Positions 25,134 through 33,831 of a stretch of 64,000 bases of DNA are shown piece after piece. Source of the DNA: Nonomuraea africana (lineage in GTDB: Bacteria; Actinomycetota; Actinomycetes; Streptosporangiales; Streptosporangiaceae); NCBI RefSeq assembly GCF_014873535.1, contig NZ_JADBEF010000001.1, positions 5,456,001-5,520,000 on the forward strand, given 5' to 3'. The notes under the pieces were generated by a model, which was given only the letters and a program-made list of their open reading frames with translations, was not told the origin of the DNA and searched no databases. The position numbers and the translations under genes are program-made. Position 1 is the stretch's first letter, and each line of letters starts with the position of its first letter.

Positions 25134-25490
25134 TCAGGCCGCGACCATGTCCTTGACTTCGGGGAAGACCGAGTCGGAGATCGATCCGGGGACCGTCTCG
25201 GACAACGGCAGTCGCTCGCGCTCCGGCACGTCCGCGAGCACAGGAGCGGCCTGCAGCTCCGCCAGCGCGAACTGGTCGGAAACCTCACGCAACACCTGGG
25301 ACAGGGGGACACCCAAAGCACCACAGATCGAGGCGAGCAGCTCGGAGGAGGCCTCCTTCTGACCACGCTCAACCTCGGACAGGTAGCCCAAAGACACGCG
25401 CGCCAGCGTCGACACCTCGCGAAGGGTGCGTCCCTGCCGCACCCGCAGCCGCCTCAGAACGTCTCCAAGAAGCTGACGCAGCAGAATCAT
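25134..25490 (-). CDS. clgR: XRE-family regulator ClgR
   Basis: The 118-residue protein starts MILLRQLLGDVLRRLRVRQG, with the Cro/CI helix-turn-helix in TLREVSTLARVSLGYLSEVE, as in actinobacterial ClgR. ClgR activates clp protease and related stress genes. The protein ends DMVAA: a C-terminal Ala-Ala is the recognised degron through which Clp removes Streptomyces ClgR. I chose ATG 25490; the open frame extends upstream to 25670, but those residues are not ClgR-like. The gene order with pncC, pgsA, rimO and ftsK is the normal actinobacterial one. Confidence 0.9.
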   Translation of the reverse strand: MILLRQLLGDVLRRLRVRQGRTLREVSTLARVSLGYLSEVERGQKEASSELLASICGALGVPLSQVLREVSDQFALAELQAAPVLADVPERERLPLSETVPGSISDSVFPEVKDMVAA

Positions 25491-25746
25491 CTGTCGCTCC
25501 CTCCCCGGCGCGGTGTTCTTCACCGTGCCATGCGCGATCGGATCGTGCCGCCCGTTTTTCTTCTTCGCTTCGTACATACTCCTCGCCGTCATCATCGGGC
25601 GCCTGCGCGGATCGTTGGGCCCGCCAGCCTGGCTCGCGGGGCTTGCAGATGGCTCACGGACCTCACTCACAGCTCCACCGTACCTGTATCCACCGACACC
25701 GCGTCAGACCGTGGTTCGCATGTTCGCTCGGGACGTAACACGGTAA
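25491..25746. promoter_or_regulatory. clgR upstream region with GCGAAC direct repeat
   Basis: This gap holds the clgR promoter. GTTCGC occurs twice (25714-25719 and 25722-25727), read on the clgR strand as GCGAAC-AT-GCGAAC. Repeated CGAAC-type elements are compatible with a ClgR or stress-regulator site, but the distance (about 220 bases from the ATG) is long and the match to the published ClgR box is partial. No separate gene is supported. Confidence 0.35.
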
Positions 25747-26250
25747 TCACCCGGAATGTTCCCCCATGTTCGTCTTCAGCACACCTGCGAGGAGATCTAC
25801 AGCCTCGTCCACAGTCCGCTGCCTGATGCGCCCGCGCGACCCTCCGCGGACCAGATCGCGGTGCCAGATCTTGCCCTCAGGGCCGCTCAGCGCGACGTGA
25901 ACGGTGCCGACCGGCTTGCCGTCCTGCGGGTCGGGGCCCGCCACTCCGGTGACCGCCAGGCCGTACGTGGCGCCGCAGAGCCTCGCCACCCCCCGCGCCA
26001 TCGCCGCGGCCACCTCGGGATGCACCGCCCCTTCCCTCTCGAGCAGATCCCCCGGTACGGCCAGCAGCTCGCGCTTCAGATCGGTGGCGTAGCAGATGAT
26101 CCCGCCCCTGAAGGCGGCCGAGGCGCCGCCCATCGCGGTGAAGGTCGCACCGAGCAGCCCGCCGGTGAGCGACTCGGCCACGGCGAGCGTGGCGCCCTGG
26201 CGGATCAGGAGGTGAATGACGCCGGCGGCGCCGAGGACGTCGGTTCTCAT
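25747..26250 (-). CDS. pncC: Nicotinamide-nucleotide amidase (CinA C-terminal type)
   Basis: This 167-residue protein corresponds to the C-terminal deamidase domain of CinA, with the signature VAESLTGGLLG, then ATDLKRELL, and AVTGVAGPDPQDGKPVGTV. It converts nicotinamide mononucleotide to nicotinate mononucleotide in pyridine-nucleotide recycling. It lacks the N-terminal molybdopterin-binding-like domain of full CinA, as is normal in this gene order. It lies 4 bases after pgsA in an operon running rimO, pgsA, pncC. Confidence 0.92.
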   Translation of the reverse strand: MRTDVLGAAGVIHLLIRQGATLAVAESLTGGLLGATFTAMGGASAAFRGGIICYATDLKRELLAVPGDLLEREGAVHPEVAAAMARGVARLCGATYGLAVTGVAGPDPQDGKPVGTVHVALSGPEGKIWHRDLVRGGSRGRIRQRTVDEAVDLLAGVLKTNMGEHSG

Positions 26251-26254
26251 CGGC

Positions 26255-26827
26255 TCACTCCGCCCTGGCCCGCTTGGCCACCTGCCTCAGCCTGATCGCG
26301 CGGATGACGTAGTCGGCCCCGGTTACGACGGTCACGACCAGCGCGGCCCCCATGACCACCCAACGCAGCACGCCGGGCACGCCCGGCAGGAGATAGAGCA
26401 CGATCGCGGCGATCTGCAGGACGGTCTTGACCTTGCCGCCGTAGCTGGCCGGGATCACCCCGTGCCTGATCACCACGAACCGCAGCGCGGTGATGCCGAG
26501 CTCGCGACCGAGGATCACGATCGTGACCCACCAGGGCAGCTCCTGCAGCACCGACAGGCTCACCAGCGCCGCGCCGGTGAGCGCCTTGTCGGCGATCGGG
26601 TCGGCGATCTTCCCGAAGTCGGTGATCAGGTGGTAGCGCCTGGCCAGCTCGCCGTCCAGGTGATCGGTGAGCGAGGCCACGCCGAACACGACCAGGGCCG
26701 CGACCCGCCAGCCGTCGCCCGGCAGGAACAGGCAGACCACGAAGAAGGGGACGAGCGCCAACCGTAGGACCGTGAGGACGTTGGCGATGTTCCACGGACT
26801 TACCACGCGGCGCTCGTCCGGGGTCAT
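26255..26827 (-). CDS. pgsA: CDP-diacylglycerol-glycerol-3-phosphate 3-phosphatidyltransferase
   Basis: The 190-residue integral membrane enzyme makes phosphatidylglycerol phosphate from CDP-diacylglycerol and glycerol 3-phosphate. The CDP-alcohol phosphotransferase motif is complete, with the exact spacing D55-x2-D58-G59-x2-A62-R63-x8-G72-x3-D76-x3-D80. Four to five hydrophobic segments surround it. Its ATG overlaps the rimO stop by 4 bases, so the two are co-translated. Confidence 0.93.
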   Translation of the reverse strand: MTPDERRVVSPWNIANVLTVLRLALVPFFVVCLFLPGDGWRVAALVVFGVASLTDHLDGELARRYHLITDFGKIADPIADKALTGAALVSLSVLQELPWWVTIVILGRELGITALRFVVIRHGVIPASYGGKVKTVLQIAAIVLYLLPGVPGVLRWVVMGAALVVTVVTGADYVIRAIRLRQVAKRARAE

Positions 26828-28242
26828 GGACCGGCCTTGATCCGGGCGATCAGATCGACCCCCTCGGCGTCCACCACGACCGCCCTGACGATCTGGCCGG
26901 GAACCAGACCGATGCCCTGCACGGTGACGGAGCCGTCGACCTCGGGCCCCTGGTGGGCCGCCCTGCCCTCGTAGCCGCCGTCGCCGAGGTCCTCGTCGAT
27001 CAGCACGTCGACCTCGGTGCCGATGCGCTCCTCCGCGCGCTGGGAGGTCAGCTCCTCGGCCAACTCGGTCAGGATGCGCACCCGCTCGTCGACGACCTCC
27101 TGGGCGACCTTCGACTCGAAGGTCGCCGCTTCGGTGCCGTCCTCGTCGGAGTAGCCGAAGACGCCGATGACGTCGAGCCTGGCCGCCTCGAGGAAGCCGA
27201 CCAGCTCGCCGAACTCCTCGTCGGTCTCGCCGGGGAAGCCCACGATGAAGTTGGAGCGCACGCCCGCCTCGGGCGCCTTGGCCCTGATCTGCTCCAGCAG
27301 GCCGAGGAAGCGCTCGGGGTCGCCGAAGCGCCGCATCCTGCGCAGCACGGTGCCGCTGGCGTGCTGGAAGGACAGGTCGAAGTAGGGGGCGATGCCCTCG
27401 GTGGCGGCGATGACGTCGAGCAGCCCGGGGCGCAGCTCGGCGGGCTGCAGGTAGCTGGCCCGCACCCGCTCGATGCCCTCGACGGCGGCCAGCTGCGGCA
27501 GCAGCTTCTCCAGGGCGCGCAGGTCGCCCAGGTCTTTTCCGTAGGAGGTGGAGTTCTCGCTCACCAGGACCAGCTCCCTGACCCCGCGGTGGGCCAGCCA
27601 GTCGGCCTCGGCGAGCAGTTCCTCCGGCGCGCGTGAGACGTATGCGCCACGGAAGGCCGGGATGGCGCAGAACGAGCAGCGGCGGTCGCAGCCCGAGGCC
27701 AGCTTCAGCGAGGCGACGGGACTCTCGTCAAGCCGCTTGCGCAGCACGCGCGGGCCGCTGGCGGGCGCGAGGCCCGTCGGCAGGTCGCCGTGGCCGGGGA
27801 TGCCGGCCTTCGCGGCGGAGGCCCGCTCGACGGGCGAGATGGGCAGCAGCAGGCGACGGTCGCGCGGCGTGTGCGGCTTCAGCGACCGGCCGGCGAGCAC
27901 GTCGTCGAGGCGCTCCCCGATCTCGGTGTAGTCGTCGAAGGAGATGACCGCGCTGGCCTCGGGCAGTGCCTCGGCCAGCTCGTTGCCATAGCGCTCGGCC
28001 ATGCAACCCGCGGCGACCACCTTGGCCCCCGAGTCGGCCGCGGCCAGCAGCGTGTCGATGGAGTCCTTCTTCGCCGAGTCGATGAAGCCGCACGTGTTGA
28101 CGACGACGACGTCTGGGTCGTCGTCACCCAGCTGCCAACCGGCAGCGTCGAGTCGCGCGGCGAGCTCCTCGGAGTCGACCTCGTTGCGCGCGCAGCCCAG
28201 AGTGATCAGCGATACGGTTCGGCGGGATGACATGGTGGACAC
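26824..28242 (-). CDS. rimO: Ribosomal protein S12 methylthiotransferase RimO
   Basis: The 472-residue radical-SAM enzyme methylthiolates an Asp of ribosomal protein S12. The N-terminal MTTase domain has cysteines 17, 51 and 80 for the first iron-sulfur cluster. The radical-SAM motif CxxxCxxC is C185-C189-C192 (CDRRCSFC), and the last 65 or so residues are a TRAM domain. The extra stretch at about 120-175 before the radical-SAM core is Pro/Arg-rich. GTG 28242 and ATG 28233 are both possible starts; neither has a clear ribosome-binding site, so a leaderless message is possible. Confidence 0.93.
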   Translation of the reverse strand: MSTMSSRRTVSLITLGCARNEVDSEELAARLDAAGWQLGDDDPDVVVVNTCGFIDSAKKDSIDTLLAAADSGAKVVAAGCMAERYGNELAEALPEASAVISFDDYTEIGERLDDVLAGRSLKPHTPRDRRLLLPISPVERASAAKAGIPGHGDLPTGLAPASGPRVLRKRLDESPVASLKLASGCDRRCSFCAIPAFRGAYVSRAPEELLAEADWLAHRGVRELVLVSENSTSYGKDLGDLRALEKLLPQLAAVEGIERVRASYLQPAELRPGLLDVIAATEGIAPYFDLSFQHASGTVLRRMRRFGDPERFLGLLEQIRAKAPEAGVRSNFIVGFPGETDEEFGELVGFLEAARLDVIGVFGYSDEDGTEAATFESKVAQEVVDERVRILTELAEELTSQRAEERIGTEVDVLIDEDLGDGGYEGRAAHQGPEVDGSVTVQGIGLVPGQIVRAVVVDAEGVDLIARIKAGP

Positions 28243-28289
28243 TACGGTATCGGCACTTGGCCACTACCGTCGCACGTCCCCCGCACTAG

Positions 28290-29060
28290 TCACCTCTGAG
28301 GAGGCGTCTCCGGGCCGAAGGTGCGCCTGACCTGTTCGCCGCTGGCCCCCAGCGTGCCCAGGTTCTTGCCGTTGACCTGGAGCGAGACCGCACCCGCGTC
28401 GCGCAGCAGGAGATTGACCCCCGCCCTGGCCGTCCAGGTGTCGCTCTTGCCCGCCCGCAGCGTGCCGGCGAAGAGCTTCTTGCCCTTGGAGTCGCGCACG
28501 TTGATATAGGACGAGCGCTTCGCCTTCGCCTTCACCACGACCAGATCGCTGTCCTTCTGCGTCGACTGCGCCGCCGTACGGCGGGGCTCAGCCGGTGAGG
28601 CCGGCGCGTTCGGCGGCACGGTCGGCCCCGTGGAGGACACGGGGGTGATCCCGGCCGTGGGGACCTGCCCCGCGCCGCCCATGACCCTGACCACCCCGAA
28701 GACCACCACGATGGCGAGCGCCACGCCCAGCGCCATCGTCCAGTTGGGCCGGCCGCGCTCGCGCAGCTTCACGCCCTTGCTGCTCTGGAAGACCGTGGCG
28801 GCCCGCACCGGCTGTGGCAGCCCGCCGTGCTGCTCGTCGTAGAGGTGGACCATGGCCTCGGGGTCGAGCCCGACGGCCTTGGCGATGGCCTTGACGTGCC
28901 CCCTGGTGTAGAAGTCGCCCCCGCACAGGGAGAAGTCGTCACGCTCGATGGCGTACAGGAGCGCCTCGCGGATCTTCGTGATCGCGCTCAGCTGCCCGAC
29001 TGTCAGCCCTGCCGCCCGCCTGGCCTCGGCCAGCACCACTCCGATGGTCTGTTCGTTCAC
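28290..29060 (-). CDS. RodZ-like membrane protein with HTH and DUF4115 domains
   Basis: The 256-residue protein has an N-terminal helix-turn-helix (LAEARRAAGLTVGQLSAITKIREALLYAIE), one transmembrane helix near residues 110-127, a Pro/Thr/Ala-rich linker and a C-terminal beta-rich domain (about 170-256, SSYINVRDSKGKKLFAGTLRAG). This is the RodZ/DUF4115 arrangement, a bitopic protein linked to cell shape and division. In actinobacteria it is normally found next to ftsK and rimO, as here. Start is GTG 29060. Confidence 0.85.
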   Translation of the reverse strand: MNEQTIGVVLAEARRAAGLTVGQLSAITKIREALLYAIERDDFSLCGGDFYTRGHVKAIAKAVGLDPEAMVHLYDEQHGGLPQPVRAATVFQSSKGVKLRERGRPNWTMALGVALAIVVVFGVVRVMGGAGQVPTAGITPVSSTGPTVPPNAPASPAEPRRTAAQSTQKDSDLVVVKAKAKRSSYINVRDSKGKKLFAGTLRAGKSDTWTARAGVNLLLRDAGAVSLQVNGKNLGTLGASGEQVRRTFGPETPPQR

Positions 29061-29137
29061 GACGAACGCCTCCCCGCCCCCGACGTTGCGTAGTTACCCA
29101 TATTCAATCAGTAACCGGGGGCAAGGGTGCGCAGGGG

Positions 29138-31639
29138 TCACTCCCCGCGCAAGTCGGCCAGCAATCCGGGCAGATCGTCGGGCTTCAACAGCACCTCGCG
29201 AGCCTTCGAGCCCTCGCTCGGCCCGACCACGCCACGCGACTCCAGCAGGTCCATCAGCCGGCCCGCCTTGGCGAAGCCGACCCTGAGCTTGCGCTGCAGC
29301 ATCGAGGTGGAGCCGAACTGGGTCGTGACGATGAGCTCGGCGGCCTGGATGAGCACGTCGAGGTCGTCGCCGATCTCCTCGTCGATCTCCTTCTTGACCG
29401 CGACCGCCGCGACGTCGTCGCGGTACTCGGCCTGCATCTGCGCCTTGCAGTGCGCGACGATCCCGGCGATCTCCTTCTCGGAGACGAAGGCGTTCTGCAG
29501 GCGGATCGGCTTGCTTGCGCCCATCGGCAGGAACAGCGCGTCGCCCTGGCCGATCAGCTTGTCGGCGCCGGGCTGGTCGAGGATGACCCGCGAGTCGGTG
29601 AGGCTGGAGACGGCGAAGGCCAGGCGGGAGGGCACGTTGGCCTTGATCAGGCCGGTGACCACGTCCACCGAGGGCCGCTGGGTGGCGATCACCAGGTGGA
29701 TGCCGGCCGCGCGGGCCAGCTGGGTGATGCGGACGATGGAGTCTTCGACGTCGCGCGGGGCGACCATCATCAGGTCGGACAGCTCGTCGACGATCACCAG
29801 CAGGTAGGGGTAGGGCTGGTAGACCCGCTCGCTGCCGGGCGGCGGCACCAGCTTGCCCGCGCGCACCGCCTTGTTGAACTCGTCCACGTGCCTGAAGCCG
29901 CTGGCGGCCAGGTCGTCGTAGCGGCGGTCCATCTCCCCCACCACCCACTCGAGGGCCTCGGCGGCCTTCTTCGGGTTGGTGATGATCGGGGTGATCAGGT
30001 GCGGGATGCCCTCGTAGACCGACAGCTCCACGCGCTTCGGGTCGACGAGCACCATGCGCACCTCGTCGGGCGTGGCGCGCAGCAGGATCGAGGTGATCAG
30101 CCCGTTGACGCAGACGGACTTGCCCGCGCCCGTCGCGCCCGCGATGAGCAGGTGCGGCATCTTGGCCAGGTTCGCCACGATCGTGCGGCCCTCGACGTCC
30201 TTGCCGAGTCCGACGATCATCGGATGGTGGTCGGCCTGGGCCACCTGCGAGCGCAGCACGTCGCCGAGCGCGACCAGGTCCTTGTCGGCGTTCGGGATCT
30301 CGACGCCGATGGCCGACTTGCCGGGGATCGGGGACAGGATGCGGACGTCCGCCGACTTCACGGCGTAGGCGATGTTCTTGGTGAGCGCGGTGACCTTCTC
30401 CACCTTCACGGCGGGGCCGAGCTCGATCTCGTAGCGCGTGACGGTCGGCCCCCTGGTGAAGCCGATCACCTGCGCGTCGATGGTGAACTGCTCCAGCACG
30501 CTGGTCAGCGCGTTGACGACCGTCTTGTTCGCCTTGGTCTCCTGCTTGGGCGCGCTGCCGGCGCTCAGCGACTGCAGGTCGGGCAGGACGTACGGTCCCG
30601 CCTGCGGCGACAGCACCAGCTGCTCGACCTTGCGCGGCGCGGGAGTCGGCTCGGGCGCCGCGGCCACGACGGGCCTCGGCGGCTCGGGAGCTTCCTGCGG
30701 CTCGTCATCGACCAGGCCGGGCACGATCTCGGGAGAGTGCTTGTCCTTCTCGGCGATCACCGGGCTGTCGTACGGCTTGACCCCGTCGGGCAGGTCGGGC
30801 TTCTTGGTCCTGACCCGCTTCCTGGTCTGGTCGCCCGGCTTCGGCGGGCCGCTCTTCTCGAACAGCATGTGCCGCAGCTCGCCCAGCCGCTCGGGGATCC
30901 GGTGCACCGGCGTGGCGGTGATCACCAGGACGCCGAACCCGGACAGGAGCAGCAGCAGCGGGATCGTCACCCAGGCGGGCAGGATGCTGGCGGGCGGGGC
31001 CGAGACGATGAAGCCGACCATGCCGCCGGCCGCCGACACCTTGTCCATGCCGTCGGTGGCGTCACCCGCCGGGTACGGCACGTCGTTGACCACGTGGATG
31101 ACCCCGAGCACGCCGGTCAGCAGCGCGCCCCAGCCGATCACCATGCGCCCCGTGTCGGCGTTCTGGTCGGGATGGCGCAGGAAGCGCCAGGCCAGCAGGC
31201 CTAGCAGCAGCGGGATGGCCCAGGCCAGCGCGCCGAACACGCCGTGCGCGACGGCGGCGACGACCTCGGAGACCGCGCCCTTCGACTGGCGCCAGGTCAT
31301 CGCGGCCAGCACGATGGCGGCCGCCAGCACCGCCAGGCCCACGCCGTCGCGCCGGTGCGCGGGGTCGAGCTCGCGCGCCTGGTTGCCCAGCGCTCTGGCG
31401 GCGCCGCCGATGCCGTTGGCCACCAGCATCCACAGCCCGACGATCAGCTTGCCGATCATGGTGAAGACCCAGCTGATCGGGTCCTGGTGGGTGGCGGGGG
31501 GTCTGCGGGCCGACGCCGACGTCTTCGCCTTTGATCGCGCGGAGGACTGCGCGGTCGTCCGCTTGGCCGGAGTCGGGCGTGACGAGGTCGACCGCTTCGC
31601 CGGCCCCTTCGATGAGCTTTTCGGCGTACGGGTGGCCAT
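29138..31639 (-). CDS. ftsK: FtsK/SpoIIIE-family DNA translocase
   Basis: The 833-residue septal DNA pump has a Lys/Ser/Thr-rich N-terminal tail (1-50), four transmembrane helices (about 55-245), a linker, the RecA-like motor with Walker A GATGAGKS at 501-508 and Walker B LLVIVDEL, and a C-terminal gamma winged helix (TSMLQRKLRVGFAKAGRLMDLL) that reads the DNA polarity sequence. It moves chromosomes across the closing septum, including during sporulation. Start ATG is at 31639. The gene marks the end of the conserved block; the carbohydrate genes upstream are accessory. Confidence 0.96.
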   Translation of the reverse strand: MATRTPKSSSKGPAKRSTSSRPTPAKRTTAQSSARSKAKTSASARRPPATHQDPISWVFTMIGKLIVGLWMLVANGIGGAARALGNQARELDPAHRRDGVGLAVLAAAIVLAAMTWRQSKGAVSEVVAAVAHGVFGALAWAIPLLLGLLAWRFLRHPDQNADTGRMVIGWGALLTGVLGVIHVVNDVPYPAGDATDGMDKVSAAGGMVGFIVSAPPASILPAWVTIPLLLLLSGFGVLVITATPVHRIPERLGELRHMLFEKSGPPKPGDQTRKRVRTKKPDLPDGVKPYDSPVIAEKDKHSPEIVPGLVDDEPQEAPEPPRPVVAAAPEPTPAPRKVEQLVLSPQAGPYVLPDLQSLSAGSAPKQETKANKTVVNALTSVLEQFTIDAQVIGFTRGPTVTRYEIELGPAVKVEKVTALTKNIAYAVKSADVRILSPIPGKSAIGVEIPNADKDLVALGDVLRSQVAQADHHPMIVGLGKDVEGRTIVANLAKMPHLLIAGATGAGKSVCVNGLITSILLRATPDEVRMVLVDPKRVELSVYEGIPHLITPIITNPKKAAEALEWVVGEMDRRYDDLAASGFRHVDEFNKAVRAGKLVPPPGSERVYQPYPYLLVIVDELSDLMMVAPRDVEDSIVRITQLARAAGIHLVIATQRPSVDVVTGLIKANVPSRLAFAVSSLTDSRVILDQPGADKLIGQGDALFLPMGASKPIRLQNAFVSEKEIAGIVAHCKAQMQAEYRDDVAAVAVKKEIDEEIGDDLDVLIQAAELIVTTQFGSTSMLQRKLRVGFAKAGRLMDLLESRGVVGPSEGSKAREVLLKPDDLPGLLADLRGE

Positions 31640-31720
31640 GATGCCAAAGGTACGTCGGAGACCCGGGCGATGGCGTGGAGGCTCGCCGATATCCCTTATG
31701 TCGGGGTGGAGAGGAGACGC

Positions 31721-32710
31721 TCAGTGACGGGCGGGCGCGGCGGTGGACTCGCGGACGACCAGGTGGGTCTCCAGCCTGGCGAGCGTCGGCGTGCCGGCGT
31801 CGCCCGCGTTGACGGCGGCCAGCAGCAGGTCGACGGCCATGCGACCGGCGGCGGCCGTGGGCATCGTGATCGTCGTGAGCTTCGGCCTGGTGAGCCGGCC
31901 CGGCAGGCTGTCGTCCACGCCGATGACGCTCACGTCCTCGGGAATCCGCAGACCGCGCTCCCTCAGCCCCTCGATCAGGCCGAGCGCGACCAGGTCGTTG
32001 TAACAGAGCACGGCCGTCGCCCCCGAAGCCGCCACCGCTCCGGCCGCCGCCAGGCCACCGTGCTCGGTCGGCTCGTTCGGCCCCAGCACCGACAGGTCGA
32101 CCCCGTACTCACCCGCGGCCAGCGTGGCGGCGGCCTGCATCTCCTCACTGGTCCAGGAGGACGCGGGACCCGAGAGCAGGGCGACCCGGCGATGACCCAG
32201 CCCCGCCACATGCTCCACCGCCGCCCTCGCCCCCTGCCCCACATCCATCAACACCGTCGTCAACCCCTTCAACCGACGATTCACCACCACGAACGGCACC
32301 TGCGCCCGCAACCGCTCGATCACCCGATTCGACAACCGCGGACTACACAACAACACCCCATCCACCTGCTTGCACAACGTCTCGATCAACTCCTGCTCCA
32401 ACAACGGATCCTCATCCGTGTCCGCCACGAACACGTGATAATCCCGCTCCCGAGCCTGAGCCTGCGCAGCCTTGATCAACGGCGGAAAAAACGGATTCGC
32501 GATATCCGCCACGATCAACCCCAAATTATGCGTACGCCCCGTCGTCAACGCCCGCGCCGCCCGATTCGGCCGATACCCCAACCCCTCAGCCACCGCCAAC
32601 ACCCGCGTACGCGTCTCCGCATTCACCAGATGCGGAGCCGAGAACGTCCGCGACACCGTCGAGACATGCACCCCCGACTCCCGCGCCACATCCCTGATCG
32701 TCACCGCCAC
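31721..32710 (-). CDS. LacI-family transcriptional regulator, copy 1
   Basis: The 329-residue regulator has an N-terminal LacI HTH (VTIRDVARESGVHVSTVSRT) and a periplasmic-binding-protein-like sensor domain. GTG 32710 lies 7 bases after GGAGG. The first 174 codons are base-for-base identical to the second LacI gene at 40583 (524 bp), use TTG, GGG and AAT codons far more than neighbours, and are less GC-rich; the rest of the gene is ordinary. It ends the importer operon and overlaps the esterase gene by 10 bases, so it probably controls that operon. Confidence 0.92.
   Translation of the reverse strand: MAVTIRDVARESGVHVSTVSRTFSAPHLVNAETRTRVLAVAEGLGYRPNRAARALTTGRTHNLGLIVADIANPFFPPLIKAAQAQARERDYHVFVADTDEDPLLEQELIETLCKQVDGVLLCSPRLSNRVIERLRAQVPFVVVNRRLKGLTTVLMDVGQGARAAVEHVAGLGHRRVALLSGPASSWTSEEMQAAATLAAGEYGVDLSVLGPNEPTEHGGLAAAGAVAASGATAVLCYNDLVALGLIEGLRERGLRIPEDVSVIGVDDSLPGRLTRPKLTTITMPTAAAGRMAVDLLLAAVNAGDAGTPTLARLETHLVVRESTAAPARH
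32186..32709. repeat. 524-bp identical tract shared with 40059-40582 (copy 1)
   Basis: This segment equals 40059-40582 with no difference that I could find on line-by-line comparison, at a constant offset of 7,873 bases. It covers the HTH and first half of the sensor domain of the LacI gene. The identity stops sharply at both ends: just before the start codon, and at GHRRV versus GHRRM. Confidence 0.9.
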
Positions 32711-33828
32711 GCCGTACCTCCGTCTGCTTCCAAGTGGCGGGCGAGCCAGCCGAAGACCCGCTCCTGCGCGGCGCGGCCGAAGCTGTGCCCCGCGTCGGCG
32801 AAGATCCCCGTGTACCCGGCCTGGACCTGCCGATAGTGTGCCGCGATCATCGCATGCGCCCGGCGCATCCCGCTCAGTGGCAGGATCTCGTCCCGCTCGC
32901 CGTACCAGACGAGCAACGGCCTGGGCGCGCCGCTGGCGACCAGGTCGGGCAGGTCGCACAGCCGGGACAGCCCGGGAGGATACAACATCCAGGTGTGGCG
33001 GGCCACGAACCCGTCCAGCAGGTCGCGGTAGGAGGAGATCATGGCCACCACGGCGACCGCGTCGACGTCGCGGTCGAAGGCGCCGAGCAGGGCCGCGCGC
33101 AGGCCACCGCCCGACAGGCCGGCGCAGCCGACCGCCCCCACGTCGGCGCGCGAGCGCAGGTAGGCCGCCGCGGCGAGGTCCTCTCCCGCGACGACGCCCG
33201 CGTACGACGTGCCCAGCACCGTGCAGTACTTGGCCAGCACGTGCTCGTGGCGGGCGGCGGCCAGGTCGTAGCGGTCGGCCTCGCTGAGGGGCACGCCGGA
33301 CTCGCCCGGCGCGCCGTCCGGCATGTCGGCGGGCGGGAACCGGCGGCTGCCCCAGCCCAGCACGTCGGGCACCAGCACGGTGAACCCGCGCCGGGCCAGT
33401 TCCGCCGCCCACGCCCGTCCGTCGTAGAGCGCGGCTCTCAGCCTGGCCACTTCGGGCGAAGGGCCCTCGGGTCCGTCGGCGATCTTCTCCTTGCCCGCCC
33501 ACTTCATTCCCGCGTGGCAGTGCAGCGCGACGACGCCGGGGAGCACGCCGTCCCCCGCGCGATCGGGACGCAGCACGTAGGCGTGGGTCCGCGGGCCGAA
33601 TCCGACGTCCCACGAGACTTCCTCTCCCGACAGCCCGTCCGCCGTCCAGGTCCGCTCGGTGCGCACGTCGGCCGCGGTCAGTTCGAGCACGCCCAGGACC
33701 TCACGGGCGCTGTCGCGCAGGCCGAGGCCCGGCGGAGGGAACAGCTCTCGCTGCGTCATGGCGAGCTCGGCCAGCCCGGAGAAGTCGCCGAGGTGCCGCA
33801 GGCGGCGCGGGTCGAGTGGATCGGGCAC
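32701..33828 (-). CDS. Alpha/beta-hydrolase family esterase (dienelactone-hydrolase/acetyl-esterase like)
   Basis: The 375-residue protein has an alpha/beta-hydrolase core: nucleophile elbow GLSGGG, preceded by VGAVGCA, and later WYGERDEILPL (Asp) and ADAGHSFG (His). PGVVALHCHAGMKWAGKEKI is typical of the large dienelactone-hydrolase-like or acetylxylan-esterase-like group. There is no signal peptide, so it acts inside the cell, perhaps removing acyl or methyl-ester groups from imported sugars. It overlaps the LacI gene by 10 bases and lies 3 bases after the Gfo gene. The true substrate is unknown. Confidence 0.75.
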   Translation of the reverse strand: MPDPLDPRRLRHLGDFSGLAELAMTQRELFPPPGLGLRDSAREVLGVLELTAADVRTERTWTADGLSGEEVSWDVGFGPRTHAYVLRPDRAGDGVLPGVVALHCHAGMKWAGKEKIADGPEGPSPEVARLRAALYDGRAWAAELARRGFTVLVPDVLGWGSRRFPPADMPDGAPGESGVPLSEADRYDLAAARHEHVLAKYCTVLGTSYAGVVAGEDLAAAAYLRSRADVGAVGCAGLSGGGLRAALLGAFDRDVDAVAVVAMISSYRDLLDGFVARHTWMLYPPGLSRLCDLPDLVASGAPRPLLVWYGERDEILPLSGMRRAHAMIAAHYRQVQAGYTGIFADAGHSFGRAAQERVFGWLARHLEADGGTAWR

Positions 33829-33831
33829 GGC

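Noticed and set aside
29450..31204. A 584-codon open frame on the plus strand.
   Set aside because: It is antisense to ftsK, which has all its motifs. Composition (Asp, Gly, His, Arg and Val rich) is that of a shadow frame.
31721..33613. A 630-codon open frame that would fuse about 300 residues to the LacI regulator.
   Set aside because: The upstream part overlaps the esterase gene in a different frame and is low-complexity. The LacI start at 32710 has a good ribosome-binding site and matches the start of the second copy.
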